A stretch of 64,000 bases of DNA from Clostridiales bacterium. Lineage in GTDB: Bacteria > Bacillota > Clostridia > Christensenellales > Pumilibacteraceae. A model generated the notes under the pieces. The model did not search any database. It was not told the origin of the DNA and worked only from the letters and a program-made list of their open reading frames with translations. Positions 7,268 through 15,732 of this stretch are shown one piece after another. The stretch's first letter is position 1. Each line of letters opens with the position of its first letter. Where the stretch lies: positions 1 to 64,000 of the forward strand of contig JAFLVC010000005.1 of the NCBI GenBank assembly GCA_022508505.1. Direction: 5' to 3'. A program made the translations under genes and the position numbers.

Positions 7268-9331
7268 ATGAGTAAGGGAAAAACTATCTTATATTATATA
7301 ATAATATTCGTGCTTTCTGCGGCGGTTGCTATCGGGGTTTGGACGATAGGACTTGTGTACGCCGAGGAAGGCGACGGTTGGAATATTGCTTTCGGCGTTT
7401 CTCTCGGCGCAACAGCGCTACTTAGCGTTTTGAACATTGTGTGCAATTTCGTGATTTCTCGAAAGTTCGGAAGGATGAGGTTTCAAGAATTGTTCGATTA
7501 TGCCGAAGACATGCGTAAAAAGGCGCAGAGCGACATAGAAGGCGTGAGAAAAAAGACGGTTTGCCACGTTGTTTTGGCTTACGTGTATCTTGCGGCGATA
7601 TTTGTATTGATTTGCTTGTGCGCGTTTGCAATGGGAAAAGCTAAACTCGGTGTGGACGTGACGACTACGTTTATGCTGATTTTTATTTACTTCTTGGCGA
7701 GCGTATTCGATATTTTGTTTTTTCCGATCGGCAAAGAGCTAAATCAATCGGAAATTGAGCTCTCGAAAGGCGATTTTCCGCTCATGCACGAAACGACAGA
7801 ACGGGCGGCACGCGCTGTCGGCTTTAACGGCAAAATTCGAATCTTTTTAGTGGAGAATAATATTACCGTCAACGTTTACCGCGGAGCGGCTTACATAACA
7901 ATCGGATACAAGGAAGCGGCACTGTTCACAAGCAAAGAGCTGTATGCCGTCATGCTACACGAGTTTTCGCATATAGTCCATGCCGACGTTAATCATGCTA
8001 AGCGGATTAATCGCATAGAACGGCTCTGGGATCCGGACAATACGGACGCCGCTTTAACATTCCTTCCTCGATTGGCTTTTTTGAGCTTGATTGCTAACTT
8101 TCTTTCATATAATATCGAAATATACAAGACTTTTTCTTCGATCATAAACGAACAGGCGGCGGACGAAACAGTGCGGCGTTTGGATTGCAACGGAAGCTTT
8201 GCCGACGCTTTGGCAAAGACGGAAATGATTGCAAAATACGTAAAATGCCCTGTGCCGGAATTGGATTATTACTTTTTCGAATCGGAAACTCTGCGCAATG
8301 ATTTTGCGACCACCGATTACAAAACGTACTTTGAGTACTACAAGAAGTACGGAGAAATCTGGCGTTACGAATTTGAACATGAATTGCCGTCAAAAGTGTC
8401 TACGCACCCTACGTCTAAAATGCGCATACAAAGCTTCGGGCTCGATTTGCAGTCTTGCGTCGAAAATGCGACCGATCCCGATCCCATGTACGTCGTAGAA
8501 CAACAGCGCGTACTCGAGCATGCAGACGCGTATATTTATAAGCATAGTGCGGAACATTATGCCGAGCAGAGGGAACAGGTGTATATCGAGCGCAAGGCGG
8601 CTATTGAAAGCCTTGACAGCTCCGAAGAAAAAGGTGAGGATTTTAAAGGCGCGGCGCGCGAGAAGGCGCTTTGGGCAATTCTCGGCGTAGACGACGACCG
8701 CGCCATGGCTTTAGCCGACAGAATGATTGAGGATAACGACCGCGCGCATGCCGCATACTTTGTCAAAGGCTTCGTGTATAGCAGACTGCACGACGACAGC
8801 TGCGTCGAGTGTCTCAAAAAAGCCGCCGAAAAACCCGAGTATGCGGAGCAGGCGTACACGCTTATCGGTCAATATGCGCTCATGACAGGCAACGAGCAAT
8901 TGCTCGAGGAGTACCGAAGCGACATTGCCGACGTAATGCAGACTGCGCAGGACAAAATGATTGAGAACGAGTTTAAAAAGAGCAGCCCCACCGAGCCGTG
9001 CGATTTGGATATATCCGTCATAGCGGAGCTTGCGGACAAAATCAACGAGACGGTAAAAAACGCCGTCAAAAAACTGTATGTGAGCAAGTTCACGGCGCCG
9101 GACGGCTCGGTGCATTATCCGTTCGCTTTTGAATTGACTTTTAAAGCGGCGGCCCGAAATAACAACAATGATTTTGCTATTTCTTACGCGATTTTCGAGG
9201 TTATCGAGGCGCGCAACGACGAGCCGTCATTTATACTGTGCAACCCTCGCGTCGGACTTGCGCGCAAAGTCAAGCGTGCGGAAGGCGTTTTGGTGTACGA
9301 TTGCGTCAAAAAAATCAAAGTAGAAAAATAA
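7268..9331 (+). CDS. Membrane M48-type zinc metallopeptidase with C-terminal helical repeats
   Basis: A 687-residue multi-pass membrane protein. Hydrophobic segments near residues 5-27, 35-60, 95-118 and 130-150 precede a zincin motif HEFSH (about 230). A downstream glutamate in INEQAADE (about 295), after another hydrophobic stretch, fits the third zinc ligand of M48/HtpX-like peptidases. The C-terminal half is soluble, alpha-helical and TPR-like (around residues 470-600). The ATG at 7268 is chosen because the track's GTG (7250) lies in the ftsY terminator tail. No strong Shine-Dalgarno and no clear promoter are visible. Substrate unknown. It interrupts the usual ftsY-ylxM-ffh order. Confidence 0.75.
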   Translation: MSKGKTILYYIIIFVLSAAVAIGVWTIGLVYAEEGDGWNIAFGVSLGATALLSVLNIVCNFVISRKFGRMRFQELFDYAEDMRKKAQSDIEGVRKKTVCHVVLAYVYLAAIFVLICLCAFAMGKAKLGVDVTTTFMLIFIYFLASVFDILFFPIGKELNQSEIELSKGDFPLMHETTERAARAVGFNGKIRIFLVENNITVNVYRGAAYITIGYKEAALFTSKELYAVMLHEFSHIVHADVNHAKRINRIERLWDPDNTDAALTFLPRLAFLSLIANFLSYNIEIYKTFSSIINEQAADETVRRLDCNGSFADALAKTEMIAKYVKCPVPELDYYFFESETLRNDFATTDYKTYFEYYKKYGEIWRYEFEHELPSKVSTHPTSKMRIQSFGLDLQSCVENATDPDPMYVVEQQRVLEHADAYIYKHSAEHYAEQREQVYIERKAAIESLDSSEEKGEDFKGAAREKALWAILGVDDDRAMALADRMIEDNDRAHAAYFVKGFVYSRLHDDSCVECLKKAAEKPEYAEQAYTLIGQYALMTGNEQLLEEYRSDIADVMQTAQDKMIENEFKKSSPTEPCDLDISVIAELADKINETVKNAVKKLYVSKFTAPDGSVHYPFAFELTFKAAARNNNNDFAISYAIFEVIEARNDEPSFILCNPRVGLARKVKRAEGVLVYDCVKKIKVEK

Positions 9332-9353
9332 TAAGAATTTTTTGTCAAAACAG

Positions 9354-9382
9354 TTGCAAATAATTTTATTACGGTGTATAAT
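9354..9382 (+). promoter_or_regulatory. SigmaA promoter of the ylxM-ffh-rpsP operon
   Basis: TTGCAA (9354-9359), 17-nt spacer, TATAAT (9377-9382). Predicted start near 9389, inside an inverted repeat. Confidence 0.85.
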
Positions 9383-9416
9383 AGCGGTGTAAAGTCAAAA
9401 TGCTTTACACCGTTAT
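9381..9416. promoter_or_regulatory. Inverted repeat over the ylxM transcription start
   Basis: CGGTGTAAAG (9385-9394) and CTTTACACCG (9403-9412) form a perfect 10-bp inverted repeat, extendable to 14 bp with one G-T pair. It covers the predicted start and ends 6 nt before the ylxM ATG. A third GGTGTA lies in the spacer at 9373. It could be an operator or a leader hairpin. No Shine-Dalgarno is seen between it and the ATG. Confidence 0.5.
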
Positions 9417-9422
9417 CTGTTT

Positions 9423-9743
9423 ATGGCAAAGGATTTGGAAATAACTAGGCTGTGCGACGCATACGGCGCATTGCTCACGGCGCATCGGCTTGACATGATT
9501 CGCAGCTATTACGACGACGACCTGTCGCTCGCCGAGATAGGCGAAAACAGCGGCATTACGCGCCAGGCGGCGCTGTGCAGCATCCGCCAAGCGGAAAAGG
9601 CTTTGCGCGGCTACGAAGCGGCGCTCAAAGCAGTCGAAAAGGCGGACAGGCTCAAAGAGGAGCTGACGCAGATTCGAAATGAACTCGACGAAAACCCCGA
9701 CGGCGCAAAAGCGGCGCTCGACAGACTGATTTCCGAAATTTGA
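9423..9743 (+). CDS. ylxM: YlxM/p13 family DNA-binding-like protein
   Basis: A 106-residue protein with a sigma-70 region 4-like helix-turn-helix (DDDLSLAEIGENSGITRQA, about residues 29-47), characteristic of the YlxM/p13 family encoded before ffh. The family is linked genetically to SRP function, and in streptococci it stimulates SRP GTPase activity. ffh starts 11 nt after its stop. The ATG lacks an evident Shine-Dalgarno. Confidence 0.9.
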   Translation: MAKDLEITRLCDAYGALLTAHRLDMIRSYYDDDLSLAEIGENSGITRQAALCSIRQAEKALRGYEAALKAVEKADRLKEELTQIRNELDENPDGAKAALDRLISEI

Positions 9744-9754
9744 CGAGGTAGAAC

Positions 9755-11098
9755 ATGGGTTTATTTTCATCACTTGCCGAAAAGCTCGGCAACGTATTTT
9801 CCAAGATAACGTCGCGCGGCAAGCTGACCGAGGGCGACATAAAGCAGGCGATGCGCGAGATACGCATTGCGCTTTTGGAAGCCGACGTCAACTACGCAGT
9901 AGTCAAGGATTTCGTCGCGCGCGTGTCCGAAAAGGCGGTCGGCGAGGCGGTGCTCAAATCGTTGACTCCAGGACAGCAGGTCGTAAAAATAGTCAACGAG
10001 GAGCTTATCGAGCTCATGGGCTCGACCAACTCAAAGCTCGAGGTTTCGTCCAAGCCCCCGACGGTAATCATGATGTGCGGACTTCAAGGCGCGGGCAAGA
10101 CGACGTTTTGCGGCAAGCTGGGCAGCTACCTCGTAAAGCAGGGCAAAAAGCCTATGTTCGCGGCGTGCGACGTCTACCGTCCCGCGGCAATCAATCAGCT
10201 CCAAGTCGTCGGCAAAAAGGTTAATCTTCCGGTGTTTGAAATGGGTACGGGTAACCCCGTCAAGATCGCCGCAAAAGCGGTTGAGGAGGCGGTGCGGCTC
10301 GGTTACGACACTGTCATAATCGATACGGCAGGCCGCTTGCACATAAACGAACAGCTCATGAACGAGCTAAAAGAGATCAAGCAAAAGACCAACCCCACCG
10401 AGATTTTGCTCACCGTCGACGCAATGACCGGCCAAGACGCCGTAAACGTCGCAAAGACTTTTAACGACGAGCTCGACATCACCGGCGTAATTCTCACGAA
10501 GCTCGACGGCGACACGCGCGGCGGCGCGGCGCTATCTATTCGCTCGGTAACGGGTAAGCCGATTAAGTTCTGCGGCACAGGCGAAAAGCCCACCGACATA
10601 GAGCCGTTCTATCCCGACCGCATGGCATCGCGCATACTCGGCATGGGCGACGTCCTGACTCTTATCGAAAAGGCGCAGAATGCCGTTTCCGAAGAGGAAA
10701 TGAAAAAGCTGGAAAAGCGAATGCGCGAAAACAAGTTCACGCTCGAGGACTTTTTGACGCAGTTCAAGTCGCTCGCAAAGATGGGCGACATCAACGAAGT
10801 GGTCGCCATGATTCCCGGCATGAACAAGGCGAACGTCGATTCCAAAATGATCGACGAACGCATCGGCAAGTACAAGTCAATTATACTTTCCATGACGCCG
10901 CAGGAGCGCAACCATCCCGAAATAATCAAGTCGTCGCGCCGTAAGCGCATTGCGGCGGGCAGCGGCACGACCGTGCAGGAAGTAAACGCTCTGTTGAAGC
11001 AGTATGAGCAGACCAAAGAAATGATGAAGGCGGCGAGCTCGGGCAAGATGCCGATGATGCCGCAAAAGATCATCCGTCAAAAGCGTCGGTTCAGATAA
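9755..11098 (+). CDS. ffh: Signal recognition particle protein Ffh
   Basis: Ffh is the SRP54 GTPase that binds signal sequences and 4.5S/6S RNA for co-translational membrane targeting. The 447 residues contain the N domain, the G domain with GLQGAGKTT (about 108), DTAGRLH (about 188) and TKLDGD (about 248), and a methionine-rich M domain from about residue 300, including the RNA-binding SSRRKRIAAGSGT region and a C-terminal KMPMMPQ tail. It follows ylxM and precedes rpsP, as in most Firmicutes. Confidence 0.97.
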   Translation: MGLFSSLAEKLGNVFSKITSRGKLTEGDIKQAMREIRIALLEADVNYAVVKDFVARVSEKAVGEAVLKSLTPGQQVVKIVNEELIELMGSTNSKLEVSSKPPTVIMMCGLQGAGKTTFCGKLGSYLVKQGKKPMFAACDVYRPAAINQLQVVGKKVNLPVFEMGTGNPVKIAAKAVEEAVRLGYDTVIIDTAGRLHINEQLMNELKEIKQKTNPTEILLTVDAMTGQDAVNVAKTFNDELDITGVILTKLDGDTRGGAALSIRSVTGKPIKFCGTGEKPTDIEPFYPDRMASRILGMGDVLTLIEKAQNAVSEEEMKKLEKRMRENKFTLEDFLTQFKSLAKMGDINEVVAMIPGMNKANVDSKMIDERIGKYKSIILSMTPQERNHPEIIKSSRRKRIAAGSGTTVQEVNALLKQYEQTKEMMKAASSGKMPMMPQKIIRQKRRFR

Positions 11099-11146
11099 CC
11101 GAAATTAATAAAACAATGTTAATTACAACTTAAAAGGAGAAATATC

Positions 11147-11437
11147 ATGGTAAAAATCAGACTCACACGCCTCGGCGATCACAAATCGCCCTTCTACCGC
11201 ATAATCGTCGCAGACTCGCGCTCGCCGCGTGACGGCAGGTTTATCGAAGTGCTCGGCACTTACGATCCGCACCTCGACGACGGACTCAAGCTCGACGCGG
11301 ACAAGGCAAAGGAATGGATCAAGAACGGCGCACAGCCCACGGACACCGTTCGTTCGCTTCTCATCGATGCCGGCGTGCTCGATTCCAAAAAACGCACGCA
11401 AAAGACCAAGGTCGACAAGAAAAAGAAGGCGGACTAA
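11147..11437 (+). CDS. rpsP: 30S ribosomal protein S16
   Basis: A small-subunit protein of 96 residues with the family's [19 protein letters not shown] start and [14 protein letters not shown] motif, plus a lysine-rich tail. AAAGGAGA precedes the ATG. khpA begins 3 nt after the stop, so the two are translationally linked. Confidence 0.97.
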   Translation: MVKIRLTRLGDHKSPFYRIIVADSRSPRDGRFIEVLGTYDPHLDDGLKLDADKAKEWIKNGAQPTDTVRSLLIDAGVLDSKKRTQKTKVDKKKKAD

Positions 11438-11440
11438 TCC

Positions 11441-11659
11441 ATGGTCGAGCTTGTTAAGTACATGGTTACTGCGCTCGTCGACAACAAGGACGAGGTCAGC
11501 GTCACCGAGGACGGCGAAACCGTCAGAGTCAAGGTCGCAAAGGACGACATCGGCAAGGTTATCGGCAAGCAGGGCCGCATAATCAAGGCCATTCGTTCTG
11601 TCGTTAAGGCGGCCTCCGTCAAGGACGGCAAGAACTACTCGGTCGAGGTCGACGAGTAG
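11441..11659 (+). CDS. khpA: KH-domain RNA-binding protein KhpA (YlqC)
   Basis: A 72-residue single type II KH domain with GKVIGKQGRIIKAIR, containing the GxxG RNA-contact loop. In Gram-positive bacteria KhpA pairs with KhpB/Jag as an RNA chaperone that affects cell division. It sits in its conserved position between rpsP and rimM. The ylqD gene found here in Bacillus is absent. Confidence 0.95.
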   Translation: MVELVKYMVTALVDNKDEVSVTEDGETVRVKVAKDDIGKVIGKQGRIIKAIRSVVKAASVKDGKNYSVEVDE

Positions 11660-11662
11660 GCC

Positions 11663-12163
11663 TTGCTTACCGTCGGTCAAATAGTAAAACCGCAGGGCAT
11701 ACGCGGCGAAGTTAAGGTGAAAACCTCTGACCCGTCGCGTTTTTGCGTGCTTAAATCTGTGGAAGTGAACGGCAAGCCGTACCGCATAACGGGCGCACGT
11801 GTTTCGGGCGCCGACGCGTTCATAAAGCTCGAGGGCGTGGACGACAGAAATGCCGCCGAAGCGCTTCGCGGCGCAATGCTCAAAATCGATAGGGCGGCTG
11901 CCGCGCCGCTTGACGCAGGCGAGTTTTACGTCGCGGACTTAATCGGTGCACAGCTCGTTGCGCGAGACGGCGAGGTTACCGAAAAAGTCGGCACGATAAC
12001 AAAGGTCGACTCATTCGGCGCCGCCGACGTCTTTACCGTAGAGGGCGAGAAAAGCCTTTCCTTTCCGTTTTTGAAGGCGCTGAACCCTGAGTTTAGCGAA
12101 TCCGAAAAAACGCTGTACGTAGACAAGAAAAAGCTGAGCGAGGTATCGGTGTATGAAAATTAG
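11663..12163 (+). CDS. rimM: Ribosome maturation factor RimM
   Basis: RimM helps assemble the 30S head around S19. The 166-residue protein starts with TTG (LTVGQIVKPQGIRGEVKV), the usual N-terminal beta-barrel motif, and has the C-terminal PRC-barrel with FPFLKALNPEF. The TTG lies 3 nt after the khpA stop. Its last 11 nt overlap trmD. Confidence 0.94.
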   Translation: MLTVGQIVKPQGIRGEVKVKTSDPSRFCVLKSVEVNGKPYRITGARVSGADAFIKLEGVDDRNAAEALRGAMLKIDRAAAAPLDAGEFYVADLIGAQLVARDGEVTEKVGTITKVDSFGAADVFTVEGEKSLSFPFLKALNPEFSESEKTLYVDKKKLSEVSVYEN

Positions 12164-12851
12164 AGTGCTCACGCTTTTTCCCAAAATGTTCGACTGCATG
12201 CAAGAAAGCATGTTCGGGCGTGCCGTCAAAAACGGCATAATAGACTTTCAAGCTGTCGACATCAGAGAGTACAGCGCTGACAAAAAGCACTTTAAGTGCG
12301 ACGACGCGCCTTACGGAGGCGGCGCGGGTATGGTCATGACGCCGCAACCGATATACGACTGCATAAACGCGGTCGATCCAAATCACGAGTATCTTCGCGT
12401 GTTCATGTCGCCATTGGGACCGCGCTTTGACGATAAGGCGGCGAGAGAGCTTTCCACGCACGACAATATTTTGATACTCTGCGGGCACTACGAGGGTGTC
12501 GACAGGCGTGTCATAGACCTTTGCATTGATCGCGAAATTTCGGTGGGCGACTACATACTGTCGGGCGGCGAGATTGCGGCAATGGCGGTAATCGACGCGG
12601 CGTCGAGGTTTGTCGACGGCGTGCTGGGGTGCAGCCTTTCGCACGAGACCGAAAGCTTTTCGGACGGACTTCTCGAACACCATCAATACACGCGACCTCC
12701 TGTGTTTATGGGGCTTAAAGTGCCCGAAGTGCTGTTAAACGGCAATCATCAAGAGGTCGATAAGTTCAGGCGGCAAGAGAGCGAAAAACTTACGAGAGAG
12801 CGCCGCGCCGACTTGTTGGACAAAAGCGGGGAAGAAAGCGATGGAAATTAA
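12153..12851 (+). CDS. trmD: tRNA (guanine-N1)-methyltransferase TrmD
   Basis: TrmD methylates G37 of tRNAs using SAM, preventing frameshifting. The 232-residue SPOUT enzyme has MKIRVLTLFPKMF at the start, DDAPYGGGAGMVM (about residue 50), LCGHYEGVDRRV (about 110) and the knot segment SVGDYILSGGE (about 130). It overlaps rimM by 11 nt and rbgA by 11 nt. In most Firmicutes rplS follows here; in this window rplS is 25 kb away. Confidence 0.96.
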   Translation: MKIRVLTLFPKMFDCMQESMFGRAVKNGIIDFQAVDIREYSADKKHFKCDDAPYGGGAGMVMTPQPIYDCINAVDPNHEYLRVFMSPLGPRFDDKAARELSTHDNILILCGHYEGVDRRVIDLCIDREISVGDYILSGGEIAAMAVIDAASRFVDGVLGCSLSHETESFSDGLLEHHQYTRPPVFMGLKVPEVLLNGNHQEVDKFRRQESEKLTRERRADLLDKSGEESDGN

Positions 12852-13677
12852 TTGGTTTCCGGGCCACATGGCAAAGTCGACGCGCGAGATTGAAAGCGCG
12901 CTCAAAATCGCCGACTGCGTGGTTTACGTTCTCGACAGCCGAGCGGTAAGGTCGTGCTTCAATCCCAAGTTCGACGAGATGATAAAAGTTCCGATCGTAT
13001 ACGTCATAAACAAAGCGGACGCCGCGCCCGCAGACATAGTAACACAATGGGTTAAAAAACTTTCTACGGGCGGAAATACGGCGATAGCGACCAACGGCAC
13101 CGAAAGCATAAGTCGCGGCAAGCTCGCGTCGGCGATAAAGGCAGTGTGCGCGCCTACGCTCGACAGGCAGAAAAAGCGCGGACTCAACGCGCATATCCGC
13201 GCGGCGGTCGTCGGCGTTCCCAATACGGGAAAGTCGACGCTCATTAACAGCCTTTGCGGAAAAGCGCGGCTTACGACGGGAAATCGCGCCGGCGTTACGC
13301 GCGCGGCGACCTGGGCGCGGGTTGACGAAACGCTCGACGTTCTCGATACGCCGGGTACGCTATATCCCAAAATTACAGACAGGCGCGTCGGCGAAAACCT
13401 CGCGATTATCGGAAGCATTCGCGACGAGGTTTTAGACGTTACGGAGATTGCGGCGGCGCTCATATCGAGACTTGACGAGATAGACGGAACGCTTCTTTCG
13501 GCGCGTTACGGCGAAATTACGGGCTCATACGGCAGACTTGAGCAGATTGCAATTGCTCGCGGCTATAAAATTCGCGGTGGCGAGCCCGACTATGAGCGCG
13601 CGGCGGCGACTGTCGTCGACGACTTCAGAAAAGGGCGGCTCGGCAAGATCGCGTTGGAGAAGGCAGATGAAAAATAG
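12841..13677 (+). CDS. rbgA: Ribosome biogenesis GTPase RbgA (YlqF)
   Basis: RbgA is a circularly permuted GTPase needed for late 50S assembly. The permuted order is visible in the 278 residues: G4 NKAD (about 56), then G1 GVPNTGKST (about 124), G2 AGVT, and G3 DTPG (about 168), followed by a C-terminal RNA-binding helical domain. The start MEINWFPGHMAK is typical. It is nested between trmD and rnhB with overlaps at both ends. Confidence 0.96.
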   Translation: MEINWFPGHMAKSTREIESALKIADCVVYVLDSRAVRSCFNPKFDEMIKVPIVYVINKADAAPADIVTQWVKKLSTGGNTAIATNGTESISRGKLASAIKAVCAPTLDRQKKRGLNAHIRAAVVGVPNTGKSTLINSLCGKARLTTGNRAGVTRAATWARVDETLDVLDTPGTLYPKITDRRVGENLAIIGSIRDEVLDVTEIAAALISRLDEIDGTLLSARYGEITGSYGRLEQIAIARGYKIRGGEPDYERAAATVVDDFRKGRLGKIALEKADEK

Positions 13678-14299
13678 GGAAACCGCAGTCGAAAAGGCGA
13701 AAAGGCTGATAGACTTCGACAAATCGTTCGGCGAAGTCGTTTGCGGCGTCGACGAAGCGGGGCGGGGACCTCTCGCGGGTCCGGTTTCAGTTTGCGCGTG
13801 CATCATGCCGATGAGCATTCCAATTCTCGGCATAGACGACAGCAAAAAGCTTTCCGAGAGCAGACGCGAGGAGCTGTACGAAAAAATAATCGAAGTCGCC
13901 GACTACTGCGTGGTTCTCATCGACGAGAAAACGATTGATGAAATAAACATTCTTCAAGCGACAAAGCTCGGAATGAAACGCGCGATAGAGGGGTTGAAGA
14001 AAGCGCCGTCGGTCGCGCTCATCGACGCTGTTAAAGGTCTTGACGTGTCGGTGCGGTGCGAGTCGATTGTAAAGTGCGACGCAAAAAGCTACGCCACTGC
14101 CGCAGCTTCCATAATAGCTAAGGTGACGAGGGACAGGCTCATGCGCGAGCTGGATATTAAATATCCGCAGTACGGCTTTGCTAAAAACAAGGGCTACGGC
14201 ACCAAAGAACATATCGACGCGCTAAAAGCTGTCGGCGCTTGCCCTGCGCACCGCAAAAGCTTTATCGGACACTTTGTTGACGTCGACGAAACGGCATAG
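13667..14299 (+). CDS. rnhB: Ribonuclease HII
   Basis: RNase HII removes ribonucleotides from DNA and RNA-DNA hybrids. The signature GVDEAGRGPLAGPV (about residues 25-38), DDSKKLSE and KSYATAAASIIAKVTRD motifs carry the conserved acidic residues. The track ORF begins at 13538, but homology starts at MKNRETA, so I use the ATG at 13667. That start overlaps the rbgA end by 11 nt and gives 210 residues. Confidence 0.95.
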   Translation: MKNRETAVEKAKRLIDFDKSFGEVVCGVDEAGRGPLAGPVSVCACIMPMSIPILGIDDSKKLSESRREELYEKIIEVADYCVVLIDEKTIDEINILQATKLGMKRAIEGLKKAPSVALIDAVKGLDVSVRCESIVKCDAKSYATAAASIIAKVTRDRLMRELDIKYPQYGFAKNKGYGTKEHIDALKAVGACPAHRKSFIGHFVDVDETA

Positions 14300-14316
14300 G
14301 CTGTAGAGGTGTTTTT

Positions 14317-14694
14317 ATGCGAAAAAAACGAATAAACACGCGCGGAAAAGAGGGCGAGGACTTGGCTGTAAAATACCTCGAAACCAACGGTTACAGGATT
14401 CTCGACCGCAATTACACTACGAATATTGGCGAGGTCGACATATTCGCTACGGATAACCGCACCCTTATTGCTGTCGAAGTCAAGTCGCGGCTTTCGCTTC
14501 AGTATGGCACGCCTGCGGAAGCTGTCGGATATAATAAGATCAAAAAGATTTCTCAGGTAACCTCACAGTATATAAAGCAGTTCAGACTGTTCGGCGTTGC
14601 CGTCAGGTTTGACATTATCGAGGTGTACCTCGAGGACAAAAAGGTCAATCACATTAAAAACGCATTCGACACTTATCTGAATTGCAGAACGTAA
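14317..14694 (+). CDS. UPF0102 (YraN-like) nuclease-fold protein
   Basis: A 125-residue member of the UPF0102/YraN family with the restriction-endonuclease-like core GEVDIFA...LIAVEVKSR (about residues 38-58). The N-terminal GEDLAVKYLETNGYRILDRN is also typical. The family commonly follows rnhB. Its biological role is not firmly established. It ends this operon, but no intrinsic terminator is evident before the ATP synthase promoter. Confidence 0.9.
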   Translation: MRKKRINTRGKEGEDLAVKYLETNGYRILDRNYTTNIGEVDIFATDNRTLIAVEVKSRLSLQYGTPAEAVGYNKIKKISQVTSQYIKQFRLFGVAVRFDIIEVYLEDKKVNHIKNAFDTYLNCRT

Positions 14695-14699
14695 AACAC

Positions 14700-14728
14700 T
14701 TGCTTTATTGCACTTAAAGTGGTATATT
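14700..14728 (+). promoter_or_regulatory. SigmaA promoter of the ATP synthase operon
   Basis: TTGCTT (14700-14705), 17-nt spacer, TATATT (14723-14728). The -10 ends 8 nt before the atpB ATG (14737), so the expected start point falls at or 1-3 nt before the initiation codon. No Shine-Dalgarno is present. Confidence 0.7.
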
Positions 14729-14736
14729 ATTCGGTA

Positions 14737-15396
14737 ATGGATAATTTGCCGTCCATCGCACCCGGAGTGCTTTATCAAAGCGGAGACTTTAAATTTACCG
14801 TCACGATGTTTTCATCGCTTATCGTGACGGCGCTTTTGATTGTTTTTGCTATAGTGGTGCGCGTCGTGTGCATTCCGCGTTGGAACAAGGACTTTAAGCA
14901 CATGTCGCCGCTTCGCGCATTTTTGGAGTGGATAGTCGGAATGTTCTCGTCGGACAGCGAGGAGCTTACCGGCACGTACTCAAAGGCGATAGGACCTATG
15001 TATTTCGGCGGTGCGGCGTTTATAATGTTCGGCGTGCTCATTGAGCTTTTCGGTCTGCGCTCGCCGATGAGCGATCTCAACTGCGACCTCGTGCTCGGCA
15101 CAATGACGTTTTTGACTGTGCAGGCGCTCGGCATAGCAAAGCACAAGGCGAGGCGGCTCAAACACTTTGCGCCTGTAATTCCGCTCGTTACCGATTTTGT
15201 AGTGCCGTTTTCCATGGCTCTCAGACTATTCGGAAGCGTTTTCTCGGGCTATTTGATAATGGAGATAGTCTACGGAGTGTGTCCCAACATACTGCCCGTC
15301 GCCATGGAGCCGCTGTTTACGCTGTTCCACGCCGTAATTCAGTCATACGTATTCATGTTCCTGTCTATGAACTTCATAAACGAAGCAATAGAATGA
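14737..15396 (+). CDS. atpB: ATP synthase F0 subunit a
   Basis: Subunit a forms the two ion half-channels of F0. The 219-residue membrane protein has the essential arginine in MALRLFGS (about residues 162-169) and the C-terminal [18 protein letters not shown] helix. I choose the ATG at 14737 rather than the track GTG (14719), because the GTG lies in the promoter spacer. No Shine-Dalgarno is visible. It heads an operon in the order a, c, b, delta-alpha, gamma, beta, epsilon. No atpI was seen. Confidence 0.93.
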   Translation: MDNLPSIAPGVLYQSGDFKFTVTMFSSLIVTALLIVFAIVVRVVCIPRWNKDFKHMSPLRAFLEWIVGMFSSDSEELTGTYSKAIGPMYFGGAAFIMFGVLIELFGLRSPMSDLNCDLVLGTMTFLTVQALGIAKHKARRLKHFAPVIPLVTDFVVPFSMALRLFGSVFSGYLIMEIVYGVCPNILPVAMEPLFTLFHAVIQSYVFMFLSMNFINEAIE

Positions 15397-15440
15397 GTAT
15401 TCTCGCTTCCCGAATTTCGGAAAGCGGTACGGAGGTAAAT

Positions 15441-15707
15441 ATGCAAGCTTTAATCAATGCAATCATGCCGGTAATAACCTTTCTCGGCGCAGACACCTTT
15501 GCGGCAATCGGCGCAGGTCTTGCCGCGCTCGCGTGTATCGGCGCCGGACTTGGCATGGGCATATCGACCGGCAAGGCTGTCGAGGGTATCTCGCGCCAGC
15601 CGGAAGCGCACAAGCAGATACGCTCTACGCTGTTCATAGGTCTTGCGTTCTGCGAAACGACGGCTATTTACGGTGTGTTTATCGCAATAATGCTTATCGT
15701 AATGTGA
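15441..15707 (+). CDS. atpE: ATP synthase F0 subunit c
   Basis: An 88-residue hairpin proteolipid of the F0 rotor. Helix 1 is glycine rich ([17 protein letters not shown]), the loop has the conserved RQPE, and helix 2 carries the ion-binding glutamate in FCETTAIYG. Compared from memory with Na+-type c subunits (GQG in helix 1, AES in helix 2), the Gln is Met here and the Ser is Thr, so the coupling ion is ambiguous with H+ more likely. GGAGGT fixes the ATG at 15441; the track's longer ORF reads through atpB. Confidence 0.94.
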   Translation: MQALINAIMPVITFLGADTFAAIGAGLAALACIGAGLGMGISTGKAVEGISRQPEAHKQIRSTLFIGLAFCETTAIYGVFIAIMLIVM

Positions 15708-15732
15708 TTTCGGTATAATTTCGAGGCATATC

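Noticed and set aside
13538-13666. Longer rnhB start in the ORF track
   Set aside because: The added 43 residues are the rbgA coding sequence in another frame; homology begins at 13667.
15279-15440. Longer atpE ORF overlapping atpB
   Set aside because: The extra 54 residues are a shadow of atpB, and GGAGGT marks the ATG at 15441.
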